Positions 1-13,958 are shown, counted from the first letter of the stretch. The stretch: DNA of 64,000 nt from Raphanus sativus (GCF_000801105.2 NC_079516.1:51567265-51631264), one strand, 5' to 3'. Translations and numbers: made by a program. Notes: generated by a model not told the origin, from the sequence alone.

Positions 1-231
1 AACGGTGTGGCCTAGATTTGGGTTTAATGATCTTGCGTCTGTTTTGTTGAGTGGAGAAGCGCCTGAGATTCCAAAGAATGTGCCGTATGATGCAAGGGAT
101 TTTTTTTAGAAACTTGCTTCGCAAGAAACCCTGAGGATAGAGGAAGTGCTTCGGGTTTGCTATTACATCGATTCTTGTGTGAAGAGGACATGTTTGGTCT
201 CCGGTGCCTCTTTGCTGAACTTGATGGTTGA
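1..231 (+). pseudogene. 3' end of a MAP3K-like protein kinase gene, frameshifted
   Basis: The window opens inside the C-terminal lobe of a Ser/Thr kinase. From base 2 the frame reads TVWPRFGFNDLASVLLSGEAP and runs to a stop at about 113-115, inside a run of eight T at 110-117 region. In another frame the protein continues as LETCFARNPEDRGSA, then LLLHRFL, and ends at TGA 229-231. The 'C..R.P..R.(S/T)A..LL.H.F' pattern is the end of the kinase domain (subdomain XI). By gene order this should match the Arabidopsis kinase At2g42550, a single-exon MAP3K-like gene (recalled, not searched). The frame break in a homopolymer means either a pseudogene or a sequencing error; only the last 75 or so codons can be seen. 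Confidence 0.65.
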
Positions 232-871
232 AGGTCTCGATTGTTTGTTTTGTTTATATCTAATAAGAAAATTTATTTATTCTTAGATAATTGAATTCTT
301 ACTGTAAGTCTGGATCGATTGTTTATTTACATTTTGTTTATACTCAGTGTGCATATGCATAATGTTTTTTTACTGTAAATGCAAACACTAACACAAAAAC
401 CAGTACCAACGGAAAAAATAGAAATTAGTATTGTGACTATAACTTTTAGATCAAATAGTAGAGTTTATAGGATCATATGTTTGATTTCCGTGAGAGAAGT
501 CAATTCTCATTAAAGAAAATTATATGATTTAGACGTTCTGTTGAATGTTTTATGGTTTACGTTTGTAAAACCAAATTATATATTTTATAGTGTAGAAAAT
601 CTGATTTATGTATTGTTTGCTGTAAATTTTCAGTATACATATAAACACAAACAAAAAAACATATCCAGACCTAAATAACTCGGGTACTAAATCCTTCCAC
701 GGCTGTGTAAATTGTATTCTTGAGATGTTTTCAACATTTTCAGAGTCACGTTAGCATCTAAAAGTTTTAGTCTAAAACGTTATTTCAGTCAAGAATCAAG
801 CGATCACAATTGAAAGTTAACTAAAGAAATAGATTGTTCTTGAGTAACTTATACATAAAACAAAAGAGATT
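232..871. other. Intergenic, 3' flanks of convergent genes
   Basis: AT-rich spacer between the stop of the kinase on + and the stop of the TBL39-like gene on -. It would hold both 3' UTRs. I see no coding sequence or recognisable repeat. Confidence 0.6.
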
Positions 872-3800
872 TTAAGAGAAAAGAGCCGAGTAAAAGAGTA
901 CGTTCCAAGTATCAGGTAGACCAGGAAGACACCAATGGCTACAGTCATTACCAGGATGGTTCCCACTGTAAGCAGAAGGGTGAGCATCTTTACGAAGCTG
1001 AGATAGACCGGTTATGTCGAGCCAATAGACTGGTTTCTTCAATCTTCTAAACACTTTGTTTAAAATCACCCAAGCCACTGGTGGCCCTCCTGGATACTTC
1101 CTCCCGTAGAATGGTTGTGTCTGACTCTTACATGACTTCAGTGGCTCTCCCCAATCCCTTCCACTGCCAATAAAAAATCATCTAATTAAAGTAACGCCTA
1201 GATAATGTTAGAGAAGTGCATAAACCATAATCACCTAGACAATAATGCATAGTATCAAAATAATAGTATGGCCCGGTTCTGACCACAAACAAACAGATGA
1301 AACATTGACCCATAAACTTTAAAGAGCTACTAGATTTTGACCCGCGCTTTGGAAGCGCGGAATATTTTACGATGAAAAATTTCACTAATAATTTAACAAA
1401 TATTTTGGTAATTTTTAAAGAGTGTGTATTTAAAATATTTTTGCATTTAAATCAGTGTTTTTAAATTCAACCCGATTGTGATTATACCGGTTAATCCGGA
1501 GATCTGACAATTCAATTTAGGTTTTTAAAATATACATATTAAAAAAAATCACTAAAACCCGAGACTAACCGATTGAACTGATGGATGACCGATATGTAAT
1601 CTAATTGGATTTAAATTGTAATAGTTTCATAATTTGTAATCTTATAATCCAAATTTTAAAGTTCATTATTTTGCAATTTATGAAATTATAACGTTTCTAC
1701 AAAATTTTAAAGAGAAAATGATATATATAAAATAACTAAGATTAATTATTGTATTGTTTGGAAACATTGATAGTAGTATAAAAATATATTGTTTGGAAAC
1801 ATTGATAGTAGTATAAAGAAATAAGTATATTGTTTGGAAACATAGATAGTAGTATAAAGAAAAGAACATTAGTGATTTAATGTAGGTTTAACTATAAAGT
1901 ATAAAGGTGTATTTAATTTAAAAACTTACAAAATAAATGTTAGGTCCAACAGAATGTTTCTGTTTTAATAAGATAGATTATACATAGATCACATGGTCTT
2001 TAAATTATCAATTTCTTATATTAAGATCAACATTAAAATGTTTATGATTCCCTAGCTTCTTAGCTCTTAACATCAACTACCCATTAAAACAGGTTTCTTT
2101 GTTAACTTACTCGTAATGAACAGGAGAAACGCCATTGAAGAAAACCTTGGTCTTAGATGGATTGACGAATGCATTGACCCATCGAGCCCAAGTGGTCATC
2201 CCTTTGTAATAAGCGACCAGTCTGTTCATGTCTTTGTACAATCTGTTCCCATCTTCCATGTAATCCCACCTGGTCCACACAAACACATGTAGATGTCATC
2301 AGATGAGTCAAAACTCAAGAAGACACAGACAAAAGCCAAAGAAAAAGCGTACGGCTGGATGTGATCAATATGGGTCCACCAATGCCAACTGTTGAAAATC
2401 AAGACGTCCATGCCTCTCCACATCTTGCCTTGCTTAATGGAATCCAGCTTAAGCACTCGTCCAACGTTCTCTGAATCTAAATCCACTAAGAACTGTGTTC
2501 TGTATAGCTTTAGTGTCACTCCGTAGTCCTGCGTCCGTACCATTTAGACAAACTCACATGTTATTACACTAGATATTATATATATTTTCGACGTTATTGT
2601 ATATAATTTGTGAACCGAAACTAAACTTTACACAATGCATCTCATCTGCCCTTTGAAATGTGTAAATATGAAGTTGATATTTGCAGCCATGTGCTCAAAA
2701 TATCATATGAATTAAAGTAAACAAAAAGAAATCGAATATATCTGTTTTGTGGCTCATGATCATAAAGATGATAACATGACATGATATTCCGAAAGATTCT
2801 CTTTTTTAGGAAATAGGCCACTAATCACGTTCATCTCTTAAATGCTCTGCTCATTCTCTTATGATAATAGTGTTTTTATAAAGAAAGCATCATTATTTTT
2901 TATATCAAATCAAAAGAGACAAAGAAAGAGAAACTTTAGCCCCATCTCATTTTCTGCCGTTCACTTTATCCTATTTTATTTAAGCAAAAAGAAACTTTTC
3001 ACACTATAAAGCTGAAAACCCAAATTATTTCCACGGCAAAGAATCATACTTCAACTAATATTACACTACTTTTTAACGGAATAAGTATTTTATTAAATGA
3101 GTTTACTAGAAGAAATTATAATTATAAAAATGAACGAACCTCGAAGGTGAGGGAAGCTAGACCCTTTTGGGTAAGAAGAGTGTAACGAGCGTTAGGAACC
3201 CAAGCGTGAATTAGACAAGCAAGAGATTGCCACATGTTTGTGCTTAGTGAATCTCCAACGAACATTATCTTTTTCCCTCTCATCTTCCTCAAGAAATACA
3301 ACCCATTGAATCTGACAAATATAACAAACATTTTTTCTACCTCAATTCTGGACCGGAAAGAAGACTAAAATCCAAATGATTAATCTGTATATCTTTTACT
3401 TACTAATTTGACTAAAAATACAAGTTTAAATAATACATTTTGAAAATTTGATTATATGTATACATTTTAACTATGAATCAATTTTTTAAAAAAATTTTCT
3501 TAATCAAATAACATTTTTGGTTTGTGCTTTGGATTCGGTTTTACACCTTTCTGGAGAGTGAAATAATGGGGATGATATCGAGACATTATTGCTCCAATGC
3601 AACTTTCACAAAAGTTTCAAATTTTGAAATCAAAAAGGCCAACAATACATACAAAAGAGGAAAAGAGGAAAAAAAACAGAACAGTTAGAGAGAGAGAATA
3701 CCACTCTCCTAACTTTGAAATTCATTTGAAACCTTTCTTACCAATATGATTAAACCTCTCTGTAAAAGGCATTAAACCAACAAAATAACTCTCCAGTTTT

Positions 3801-4355
3801 CCTTATTTATTAATGGAAATAAACAGAATTATTCACAATAGAACAGGGAAAAATGAGAAAATTACTGACATAAGAAAAAATAAAACAATTTTATTATTCT
3901 TTTTAATTTATGAGAAACCGGATTAAAACACGCACAAAATGTTTGATTGAATTAATGTGAATCAAAACCAAAACCTTTAATTAAAGAATGTAAGAAGAAT
4001 TTTTTTTGACTAAAAGAATGTAAGAAGATAAGAAGAGAGAGTGTAGTTAGTACCTGGGGAGAGAGCAAGAGGAAGGTTGCCATCGATACTTAAGATAAAG
4101 ATTGTCAGGACGACCATACTTCTTGCAGTTAAACTGTGGATCGATGAATGGACATTTATATGGATCGTAAAGTGGGTACGTTACATCATAAACCCAACTC
4201 CCTCTAAACCAATTGCATCTCCAAGAAGCTAGCTCTCTTCTTCCTCCTTCCTCGCCATTGTTTCTGCTTGTGTTGGTGTAAGCAGAAACTGTGGAGAGAC
4301 AGAGCAAGAAGAAGAAGAAGAAAAGAGAAGGGTTTTCTTGGGAAGAGAAACCCAT
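872..4355 (-). CDS. TBL39: TBL39-like xylan/pectin O-acetyltransferase (TRICHOME BIREFRINGENCE-LIKE)
   Basis: Five exons on the minus strand: 4054-4355, 3140-3311, 2353-2528, 2111-2269 and 872-1163. All junctions are GT-AG and the phases join, giving 366 residues, the size expected for TBL39. Residues 1-25 are a hydrophobic signal or anchor segment (run of Phe, then LLCLSTVSA). The TBL domain begins [11 protein letters not shown] near residue 48. The catalytic GDS motif is at about 120-122 (FVGDSLS) and the DxxH motif (DCSH, followed by WCLPG) at about 343-346. The family transfers acetyl groups to cell-wall polysaccharides in the Golgi; which polymer TBL39 acts on is not shown by sequence. 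Gene order fits At2g42570. The last intron (1164-2110) carries a Helitron terminus and a short tandem repeat. No disrupting change was seen. Confidence 0.93.
1330..1360 (-). mobile_element. Helitron 3' terminus inside a TBL39 intron
   Basis: Read on the minus strand the sequence is a GC hairpin (stem of 8 bp, 1342-1349 with 1353-1360, loop of 3) followed 8 bases later by CTAG (1330-1333) and then T. That is the hallmark 3' end of a Helitron inserted between A and T. The 5' end should lie at a higher coordinate within the same intron but I could not fix it. Confidence 0.6.
1751..1861. repeat. Three-copy minisatellite (35-41 bp unit) in the TBL39 intron
   Basis: The core TTGTTTGGAAACAT followed by AGTAGTATAAA occurs three times, with the GTTTGG starts at 1756, 1791 and 1832. 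It probably belongs to the Helitron-derived sequence of this intron. Confidence 0.8.
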
Positions 4356-4446
4356 TTTCTCTCGATCTGAGATTCAGATCCTCTGTGTTTTCTGGCGAGA
4401 GATTGGTGTGTTGGAAAGATGTGCCTTGGACTGTTTTGGTATATAC

Positions 4447-4453
4447 TTATATA
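4447..4453 (-). promoter_or_regulatory. Candidate TATA box of the TBL39-like gene
   Basis: TATATAA on the minus strand, about 95 bases upstream of the ATG at 4355. CT/GA-rich sequence between it and the ATG is typical of a plant 5' UTR. Confidence 0.4.
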
Positions 4454-7400
4454 ATATTGCAAACCCCACAAGAGAGAAAGAGAGAGAGTGTGAGAAAGAT
4501 TGATTGTTAACATCACATGGGAACGAGGGAAACAAGAAACAAGATTCTTTATGTGTCCTTATTCGTTTAATAATAGTGTTTTTAACACGTACTAGGTCCG
4601 TTCCAAAATCTAATTTATCATTTTCCACCTTCCTTTTCTACTGTTTGCATTATATTTTCACTGTCAATAATTTGGATATTTTTATTTTAACTGTAAGAAA
4701 AGTCTCAAAATTACATATTTTGTAAATTGGATCGTACTGTAGGCATTATGTTATTTTTTAATTAGTGTCTTTTCATATGGTTACTAATTGAAATGCTAAT
4801 GCGTATATTTGGTTGAATTCCGGTTGTAGTTGTATACTTGTAGCTTAAAATGAGGAATTTTAATTGGTTTTAGCTATAAATAATTATCTTACGCTCAGTT
4901 AAAACATGTCTAATTTATCCACTGACGAATAATTTGTTAGTATAGTTATATAAATACTTTTGAATGGGCACTTGCTAGCTAATAAAACTGGGAAGCAAAT
5001 CAAATCCACTCTGCTTAATTCATCAACCTGTGAATTAGGTCATTTTTTCAAAAATCTGACTCATAGAATTTGCACAAAAAAAAGATAATTAGATCTGCAT
5101 TTATTTTACAATGGATAATCCGTGGAATTTCGACATTATTAATTATAATAATAAATATTTAAATTATTTACTATTTTTATAAAAATAATAAATAATATAT
5201 TTATAATGAATAATATAAATATTATAATTTGATATATTATTTTAAAAAGTTTGTAGATTGAGAGATATCCACAATTTAAACTCGATCGATCTGCATTTGT
5301 CCTCTTAAAATAAAATCAACTCTCACCTACAATTCAAAAATTTAAATCGATTGATCCATATCAACCCACAACAGGTTAAACGAGGCAGAACAGCTCTACC
5401 AGCTAAATAGAATAGTGTTTTCTTATAGAATCATCATTGAGAAAAAAAGATTATAAGGATGATGTTGATAAAAAAGATGATAAGCTAAAAATAAAACTAA
5501 AATCATAGAAGTAGACTTGGTAGGTCAAGGATGAAAAACAAAAATCAGGAAAATATAAACTCATGAAATGTAGTTCGTGAGAGCCTAAAGCGGGACCAAC
5601 TTTGACTTTACACCGTTTTATACGTACGTATGTCCCACATACTGTCAGAGGGTAAGAACCATATATTGTCCAATTATAATTTGTATTATTAAACATTCGG
5701 TGTATAAATTTCTTATAGATTTGATGTTCAAAAAAAAGAAAATCCTATAAATTTACATCCACCAAAATGATGTACAATAATGTGTAGTGTATTGTATTCA
5801 TTCGTGCCTAATTATAATTTATACTTTTTTCAAGGAAGCTTTGACAGATATTTGTATCTGTAACTTGCATATGATGCAAGAGTGTGAATAACATGTGGAG
5901 ACAACAAAAAAGTATCTACACAACTTCTCATCATCATCTTTTCGCCGGTGATTATGGAGATTTTCTTCTACTTTTAAAAACTTTGGAAATTAAATGTAAG
6001 AAAATAAGATGACAGAAAAAATAAGAAATGAAAATCGGCGGATCTAGATTGAATAATAGTAATATCTAGAAGTGTCGAAAACTGAAAAGGATAATTAGTG
6101 CCATATGGCCAGGATGAAACTCTTGAAAAGATAATTTTAGAATAGTCTGTTTATTTTAAGCATATATTAAATCTAGAGAACAACTGAAGTACTCGATATA
6201 TTTTCTTATAATGTTTAGTTTTGTGGATGTAGATATGGCCGTCAGGTTGACAAAAAAAAAGATATGGCCGTCCGGTTCTACTTTGATAAACCTTGGTGAC
6301 ATCTGACCGATGTTTTATATGGGGTTGGGAGATTTTTTTATTAAAATTAAATTGTTGTGATAAGATTCAAAAATTAAACAAAAGTACCCAATAAAATGAT
6401 TTGGTACATGCTTGGAAGAGTGAGAAAAAAAAAACTTTTTACAAGACCTTACACATTATCAATCTCTCATGATAATACTGCTTCGGTTTCTCACGTAGAT
6501 CCATAACCACACGAATAAAACCATAAAAGTCTCGTATATGTGTAAAGTTAATTACAAAAGCTTGGAGCTAAGATATATAAGTATACGAGTTAGTGAATCG
6601 AGATCCAAATCGAAGCAACACGAGTGATAACAAATTAACTATAACATCTAGAGAGAAAAAAGATTGAAGTGTTCAATAATTGAGAAGAAGATAAATAATG
6701 GTCCACCCACGTTTCTCCATTTTCAATCTCTGATGATAATTTAAATAAGTGACAGAAACATACAACTGGTGATCGTCTTTTGTTTCTTTTACACATGACA
6801 TATATAATTAATTTTGAGTAGTACTATGAGATGTTAAAAAGACAAATTAAAATTTATCCTTTTAATATTTTTAATATAATATGATCTACATATTTACTAA
6901 TTAAATAAATATACGCCATTTTTCATTTTTCTCATTTATTATGTCAGATAAATTTTAAATGATATATCAAAAATAATCATATTTTTTTGATACTGTTTAG
7001 TTGCAAACCATAAAAAAGAATAAATTTTAAACAGTCAATTTAAAAAAAAAAAACTAAATAACCATCGCTCCATCAGGAGTCATCAACTCTCAAAAATTTG
7101 GGTCAAAACCCACATACATAAGCAAGCAACACACCCGTCTCCACCAGACGTGCTGCCATTGGAAAGACGAGGGAGGCCGAGCCAGCAGCCCACCACCTCC
7201 AACTTCCGCACACGCCGCCACTAAGGACCTCCACGGATCCAAAACCTGCACAAAAAGCAAAAAAAAAAAGCTGCACAAAAAGCAAACTAACCACTCTCGT
7301 AACCTAGCAGCACGGACGTACAAGCTACACCCCAACCCTTTGTCGAACTCCACTAACCACCAGTCCATCACACTGGACAAGTAAGACGGAAACCGACAAA

Positions 7401-9124
7401 AACTGCTAAACCACACACCGTTCACCGTTTTACTCGTAGAAAATAACCAAATCTACTCGTCAGCTACCAGATCTGACTAAAAAATAACCAAACTTAATTC
7501 ACAATGATCACAAAAAACAGACAAAGACATGAGAAGATGGAGAAGAAGAAACGGTTGGTTTCCGGCGGCAGGCCACCAGAACAAAAAGAGACTAGAGTTC
7601 TCTCCGAGAGACATGAAGCATGCATAATTATATTATTATTGCAAGCCAGTGTAAAGTAGTTTTAGTGAGGAAAAGAAATGTAAGTAATAGATATTTTAAT
7701 CTTTTTCTGTATATATTTTTGTAATTGATCAAGAGTTGCAAGATTTCTATAATTATTGCAATTTTTCTATAGAAATTATTGTAAACTTTTGTTTATGGTA
7801 TCCTAAAGAAATCACAGCCAATGTCTAAACATATACTACAGTGTAGTTGACCACAAATTAAACAGACAGTGTAAAAGCCACCCAATGAATAAGACTCAAG
7901 GTTAATTTGGACTATATGTTAGCTTAATCTAGATTTGGAAATAAAAGGTCATTAGTGAAGTGACACACAATTCCTGAACTTCCGAGAATAATGAATTTAA
8001 GGCAGATTTGCCAAGAAAGTGCTCAACTGAGCTAACTCATATCAGAAGGTCGTAGTAACTAGTAATGTTAATGCATGTCTATAAAAACACAGTGTCTTTA
8101 TCACCAAGCTTTATGCCCCTACCTAGCACCCACAGCATCATTCAATTTAACTCTGAGACTTAAATGGTTTTTGTAACAAGACGTTTTGTAGAAGACTAAT
8201 GATTAGAGTTTATGCGTTGACGGATTATTAACTTATGCTATATATATTTTACATTCATATTAAATAATTTATTTTTAGATTTAATTATAAAATTATTTTG
8301 ATAAATTATCAAAATTAGATACAAAAAAAAACAAATTAAACAATTTCTTAAACTAATTTAAATCAATTTAAACTGGTTTTTAACGGTTTAAATCGATTTA
8401 GAATGATTTAAACCAATTTAAATTGTATGAATCAAATTTTTAAAAATAATAAATTTGGTTAGGCATTGAAATTAGACATAGTTAAAGACTTTGATTGTGT
8501 ATAATGAGAATCTACATGGTTTATCAGGTTCGTTTTATGCCGTATCTATATTTTGCATATAACACTCTTCTCTTATGCAAAGTAACGGATGCAAAATGTA
8601 AGAATCCTCTTCACCATACTGGAGTAATATGAGAAAGCAGGAGCATTCTTGTTATAATTAACTTTTTAACTTTAATTAACATTAACCACCAAGGAAGCAG
8701 GGCAGATCGAAGATGTGTGTTGTTGGGAGAAAACAATGAAACAATTATGAGAATTGGCCGGATGATCTACATTTATTGAACACTTGAAATTTGGGAACCG
8801 ATGTGTCGGTCCTGCAAACCTTCCTCATGTTACAATAGAGCAATTGTGAAAAAGAATTGTTTCATTGGACTAATCTTTTAAAAGGAGATCGATTCACAGA
8901 TGGACTTTCAAAATTTTAAATGAACCCCAAAATATGATTTTATATCCGCATGGTTTGTGAGGTTGATTCGAATTCAAATTTTTGTAAAGTCTGTCTACCA
9001 TTAGACCACCCTTGTGTGTTTAGGAAAAAATATATTTGGCTTGAGATAGTATAACAACAACCGAATAATAAAAGCTACTCTACTACTGAAGAAATCTCCT
9101 CTTTTGAATTCTATGTAGATCATC
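4454..9124. other. Long intergenic region, no supported gene
   Basis: About 4.7 kb upstream of TBL39. Mostly AT-rich with frequent stops in all frames. The only distinct part is a GC-richer patch near 7070-7640, listed separately. Short ORFs have no recognisable domain and were not called. Confidence 0.5.
7070..7640 (-). other. GC-rich patch, possible retroposon-derived sequence
   Basis: Base composition changes sharply from the surrounding AT-rich DNA. On the minus strand it reads like leader or UTR sequence (CT-rich stretch near 7540-7620, then an open frame 7425-7090) without a known domain. A small internal duplication of GCACAAAAAGCAAA lies near 7247-7286. In texture it resembles the LINE-like retroposon at 15441-16487, but I see no poly-A or target duplication. 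Confidence 0.3.
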
Positions 9125-9551
9125 TTGGATATCTCAACAAGAAAGATGGTGTGGTGTTACTTGGACCCTCAATCTTGGAGGAAGACAGTCAGACAGATAC
9201 CCGAGGGCTGCTCCTCCATCATTACCACCTATTCGCCAGTTGAAGCTGAAGCAATAGCTTTGTGGATGGGCGTCTTTGAGATGAGCAAGCTAAGATATAC
9301 ATTATACATTAAAAATCTTCAATGGGGACGCCAAAGTTTTGTATTATACACTTAGTCAAACTGGTACTACTCAGAGAAATAAGATGTGGTGTGGTGCCTC
9401 TGTCACCATTTACGTAAAAGACGTTAAGTCCTTAGCGTGTTCATATAATAAGTTCTCTTATGTTCCTATAAGGTTTTTGAAGCAAGTAGACCACTTAGCT
9501 ACGATAGCTAGGATAGGTAACTCAAGCTGTGCAATAAAATGGAACTCTATG
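9125..9551 (+). pseudogene. LINE-type RNase H domain relic
   Basis: Two overlapping frames together give a decayed RNase H domain of the type found at the C-terminus of plant LINE ORF2: IPEGCSSIITTYSPVEAEAIALWMG (the SPVEAEA block contains the catalytic Glu), then GDAK-like and LSQTGTTQRNKM, then the C-terminal VDHLA block. The frame shifts near 9340 and the first catalytic Asp block is unrecognisable, so it is not functional. No poly-A tail or target duplication was identified. Confidence 0.6.
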
Positions 9552-12500
9552 TAACGTTAGCATAGTGTTAACATGTAACGTTCCACTTGCACCAACGGAA
9601 GGAGGTTTAGTTTGGGCTTGAAAATATTCAATTTAGCCCATTTGCCATCAACACTATTGATATGTACTGTTCATGGTTAAGATAATCCCATGTACCGGTC
9701 TTAATTTCTGATGCTTTTCAGGTTAGTTCATTGCATATTCTAGTTTGCGCTCAAAAAGTTGGAGTTAAACATCGTGTCGACTTGTTTTGTAAATATTTTT
9801 TTGACAAAGTGTTATTATTTTGGTATACTAGTGAATTTTCAAGAATCTTGTTTTGCGGGAAGGTAGGTATGTTGTGCATGATGATTACTATAGATGTCAG
9901 TTTTTAACGAATCTAATCGTTGTTCGTTTTTAGATACTTGTGGATGTTTTACTTGGGTAACGAAGTGTCTTTACTTTAGTAAATTATCCACTAACTTTTC
10001 TCTAAGCTAATTGGCTAAAGGAAAATCAGCATTTAACATTAATTAATATACAAACATTACATCATACTTCATACACTAGACTACACCAACACTAATTGTG
10101 TCTTGGCTTGCACACAAAAAAAGATGTTAATAAGAAGAAAAAAAGGAGAGGAGAAATTCGATTTCGATGAATATGATGCTTGACTGGAGCAACAGGGAAA
10201 ATAAGACCAGCATGTGTCACCAATCATGTTGTTTAACTCTTTCCCCCACATTTCATGTTCGTTTTTTTTCTAAAAAAGAGACCAAGACAACCATTTCTAA
10301 ACCTAAATAGAAGTTTTTGATTGTGTTTTCAGTGTAAAAATAGCAAGATGAAAAAAACTCTCCAGACGGCAAAGAATGTAAAGTAAATCTCGACTCAAAA
10401 ATGATTAACAAGCCAGGAACACAATACAACGCCGTTTGAATTATAAATTGAAAAATATTGTGTATGTTAAAGAAATTGAACTCGTGATCTCAATTAGGTT
10501 TATATAATAGTTATAAACAAAAAATATTTCTATCACAATTTGAGCTTATATATGTATCGCAAATTCGCAAGTGTACTGTAACTCTCATAAAACGAAGTTG
10601 ATTCAGTCGATCGTCGTTGATTGTTATCCTCGGCAACTACGAAACGAACATGCATATTGATATTGTATACTTTTCCTTTACTTTTCCTAGTTTGAGACAT
10701 AGGGCATGTGGAATGTTTATGTACAGCACATATGCTCCCTCATTCACGAGAAGGTCATAAATTGTTGTATAACCTTTTTTTCTTCTAAAATAGAAATAAA
10801 ATTATATTCAGAAATAATTTTAGATTTAGGTTTTAATGAATGCTATTTCATTGTCATTTAAAAAAGCAAGTCACATATTCTACACATAGGTAGTTTAGTT
10901 CTACTCATTTTTATCAGAGAAGTTTTTAATTTTTTTATCAGAGAAGTTCGTGACTAAAAGAATATGATTAAACTTCACACACACACACACACAACATATA
11001 TATATATATATAAATTTAGAAATAGTTATTATATTTAGATTTCAATATATGTTTGTAATAAAACTATTGCTTTTTTTCTAAGTTCAAAAAAAAAACATAA
11101 TATTTTCCTTTTAAAGGGAAGAGTGATACATGATAACAATAAGAAAAATGAACTCAATTGTCGAAAGAGATGATGATGAAGGTAACAAAGATTCGTATCA
11201 TATCAGCATATGCTCACATGCATGTTAGAGCATCTACTTCAGGTGGCAACAAATAAAATCATGGCAATGTATAATTGATCAGTTAAATTCTAGATTTTAT
11301 TTGAAGTCTCATCATCCATTCGCGAAAGACCATAGCCCCAAAGGTCGAGACAAATAAAATCATTGCGAAATAAATAGCTAACATTATAAGAGGATGTGGT
11401 TTCAGTTATCTCAAACTTGGTTAAGCTTAGCATTGACCAAAAAATTAAAAAAGCATTGATGCAAGTTTTTTTCCTACTATAAATCTATTTAGCTTTATCT
11501 TGTAAACCTTTATATTTATGTTTTTATATTTGAAAGCCTTTCGTCAAAAATAATATTAATAATAATTTAAACAAAGAAATTATATGTTTAATGTATTTAA
11601 GAAGTACGTTGAAATCTTCTATGGTATTTTCAGTAGATATTATATCTCTATTTTTGCTATTCTGATATTGTAATTTTAGTATTTCACAAAATTTCAAACA
11701 TAATAATTATCGTCCATAACGACAAAAAAATGTTTATCCGTCCATAGTTACACGTATCAATAAAAAGTTAAAAAGATGATCTAATTCAAAACACATGAAA
11801 CATAACAAACAAAAACTCTGGAACTACCGAAACAGTTGATATACATCAAACTGCAATTCGTATAACTTGAATTGGGATTTTTATTTGCTAGTATCATCTT
11901 CCGTTCCAATTGCTACAAACCAAAGTATATCCACCAATCAAGATATAAGATGATTTCAACGAAAATAGAAGTAGAATAATAAACGAAGATAACATTTAAA
12001 ATTATGGTTAACGAAAAAAAAAAACAATTGCGGGTTGGACGGTAATGCGATCGATCTACATGTATTCTTTGCTTGCACTGACATTATGATCTTAATTTTG
12101 AAGATGAAATAAAATAATATTGATGAAGCATAGGATACCCATAGTAGTTAAGCTTAAACAGGCGTGGGTTAGCTTTACACAAAATTATTAATCGAATATT
12201 AATCAAGAAACCTGATAATTCTCGTACGTAGTATTGTATTATATTATCAAGTATCATGGTGTGAAAGATACAGATAGATAAGAATATACCACGAAACACC
12301 AATACATGTATTAGGCAATAATCGCAACAAAAATGTATTAGGTAATCCAATATAAAATAATGCATATATTATGTATGAATAATTGTCATTTTTATGTAGT
12401 TACAAAAGCTAAAGGAATTGTCTTCACTATAGTTCATGCAAAGTAGCTAAGCAATTCCAAGGTTTCATTTACTACACAGATAGAAGTATTTGGGGGATAT

Positions 12501-12776
12501 GATTATAAATCTATTTCCATTCACACTTTGAGGATTGTGATTTTTTCTGTAATTTATTCGTATAATAAATATCTCGTGGCTGTGGTTCCTACTAAGCTTG
12601 GCACTTTCTATGTTATAAAATTCACTCTCCAATTATAAAAAAAGTGGGATTCAAAATTATGTGGATTTTAAGATAGGTGCATCTAAAAAGAATATTCCGT
12701 ACTTCTTAATTTATCTAGTATCTATATACATTCCATGTTCTCCTGGCACAACCCAACAAACCATCAAACTCAAATC
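9552..12776. other. AT-rich intergenic DNA
   Basis: No gene or element with defined ends was seen, apart from a CA/TA microsatellite at about 10976-11012. Short ORFs here lack any family signature. Confidence 0.5.
10976..11012. repeat. (CA)n(TA)n microsatellite
   Basis: A CA run of about nine units followed by ACA and a TA run of about nine units. Confidence 0.9.
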
Positions 12777-13029
12777 GGGAAATCGGCCAATTCATACATC
12801 AACAGAGGACCGCGGTCCCGATCAGTACATACACTACATACCTGTGCTAAAACATACATCAACTTACGTTTTTTTTAAATTTCATACATCAACTCTTACT
12901 TTTCGGTTAATTCATACATTGACCGTCTTACCGTTAGTCAAACTATAACGGTGTCATATGTGGACTTAACGGATGATGACGTGGCTTTTACATTTTATTA
13001 AATTAATAAAATAAAAATAAAATCCAGTT

Positions 13030-13112
13030 TAAAACTGTGGTAAGAGGGAGTCGAACTCGAGTTCATCCCAATTTGAACCACTCACTAAACCACTGTGCCA
13101 CACAAATATATT
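13030..13112 (-). other. tRNA-like sequence with A and B boxes, left arm
   Basis: Inverted counterpart of the right-arm copy. On the minus strand TGGCACAGTGG (A box) is followed by GAGTTCGACTCC (B box slightly degraded). Together the two copies point outward from the centre of the fold-back element. Confidence 0.45.
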
Positions 13113-13958
13113 GATATTGATATCTATTGTAGCTTACTTATATATATTATTTGTTCATATATTTCTAATTATCTAGAATTAGCTTCATAAAATATATATA
13201 AATTCTAAGAATTGTGGTTAATTGCCTTAATTGTTGTTATTATGATCTTTTTTTTTTCAAAATAAAAATTTTTGAAAATCAAAAAAGTATTTTCAAAATT
13301 TACAAATAAATATAAAAATCATTTGACAATAAATTTCCAAAAATTATTATAAAATTTTGAATTTGAAAACTTAGAAGTTAAAAGTATTAAATAAATATTT
13401 TTATTTTTTATTTTTATTAAATAATTATTTATATTTATATAATTAAATTTATTTAATTAATAATTTATGTTTAATTTATATTATAAAAAGTTTGAATTTG
13501 AAAACATAGAATTAAAAACTATTATTTTTATTATTATAAATCAAATATAAAAGTAATTATAAATAATTATTTAAATAAATAATAAAATAAAAATATTTTT
13601 AATAGTTTTGAATTCTATATTTTCAAATTAAAACTTTTTATAATATAAATTAAATATAAATGATTATTTAAATAAATACTAAAAATAAAAATATTTATTT
13701 AATAGTGTTGAATTCTATGTTTTCAAATTCAAAATTTTTATAATAATTTTTCGAAATTTATTTTCAAATATTTTTTATATTTTATTTTTCGAAAGTTATT
13801 CTCAAATGTTTTTTTCAAATTTATTTTCAAATTCAAAATTTTTATAATAATTTTTCGAAATTTATATATATTTTGTGGAGTTAATTTTAGAATTAGAAAT
13901 ATACGAACAAATTATATATATAAGTAAGACACAATAGATAACATTATCAATATATTCT

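Noticed and set aside
1751..1861. CRISPR-like repeat array
   Set aside because: Three irregular direct repeats with no unique spacers, in a plant intron; a minisatellite.
7090..7425. 111-codon minus-strand ORF in the GC-rich patch
   Set aside because: No domain and unusual Trp/Cys content; more likely part of retroposon-like non-coding sequence.
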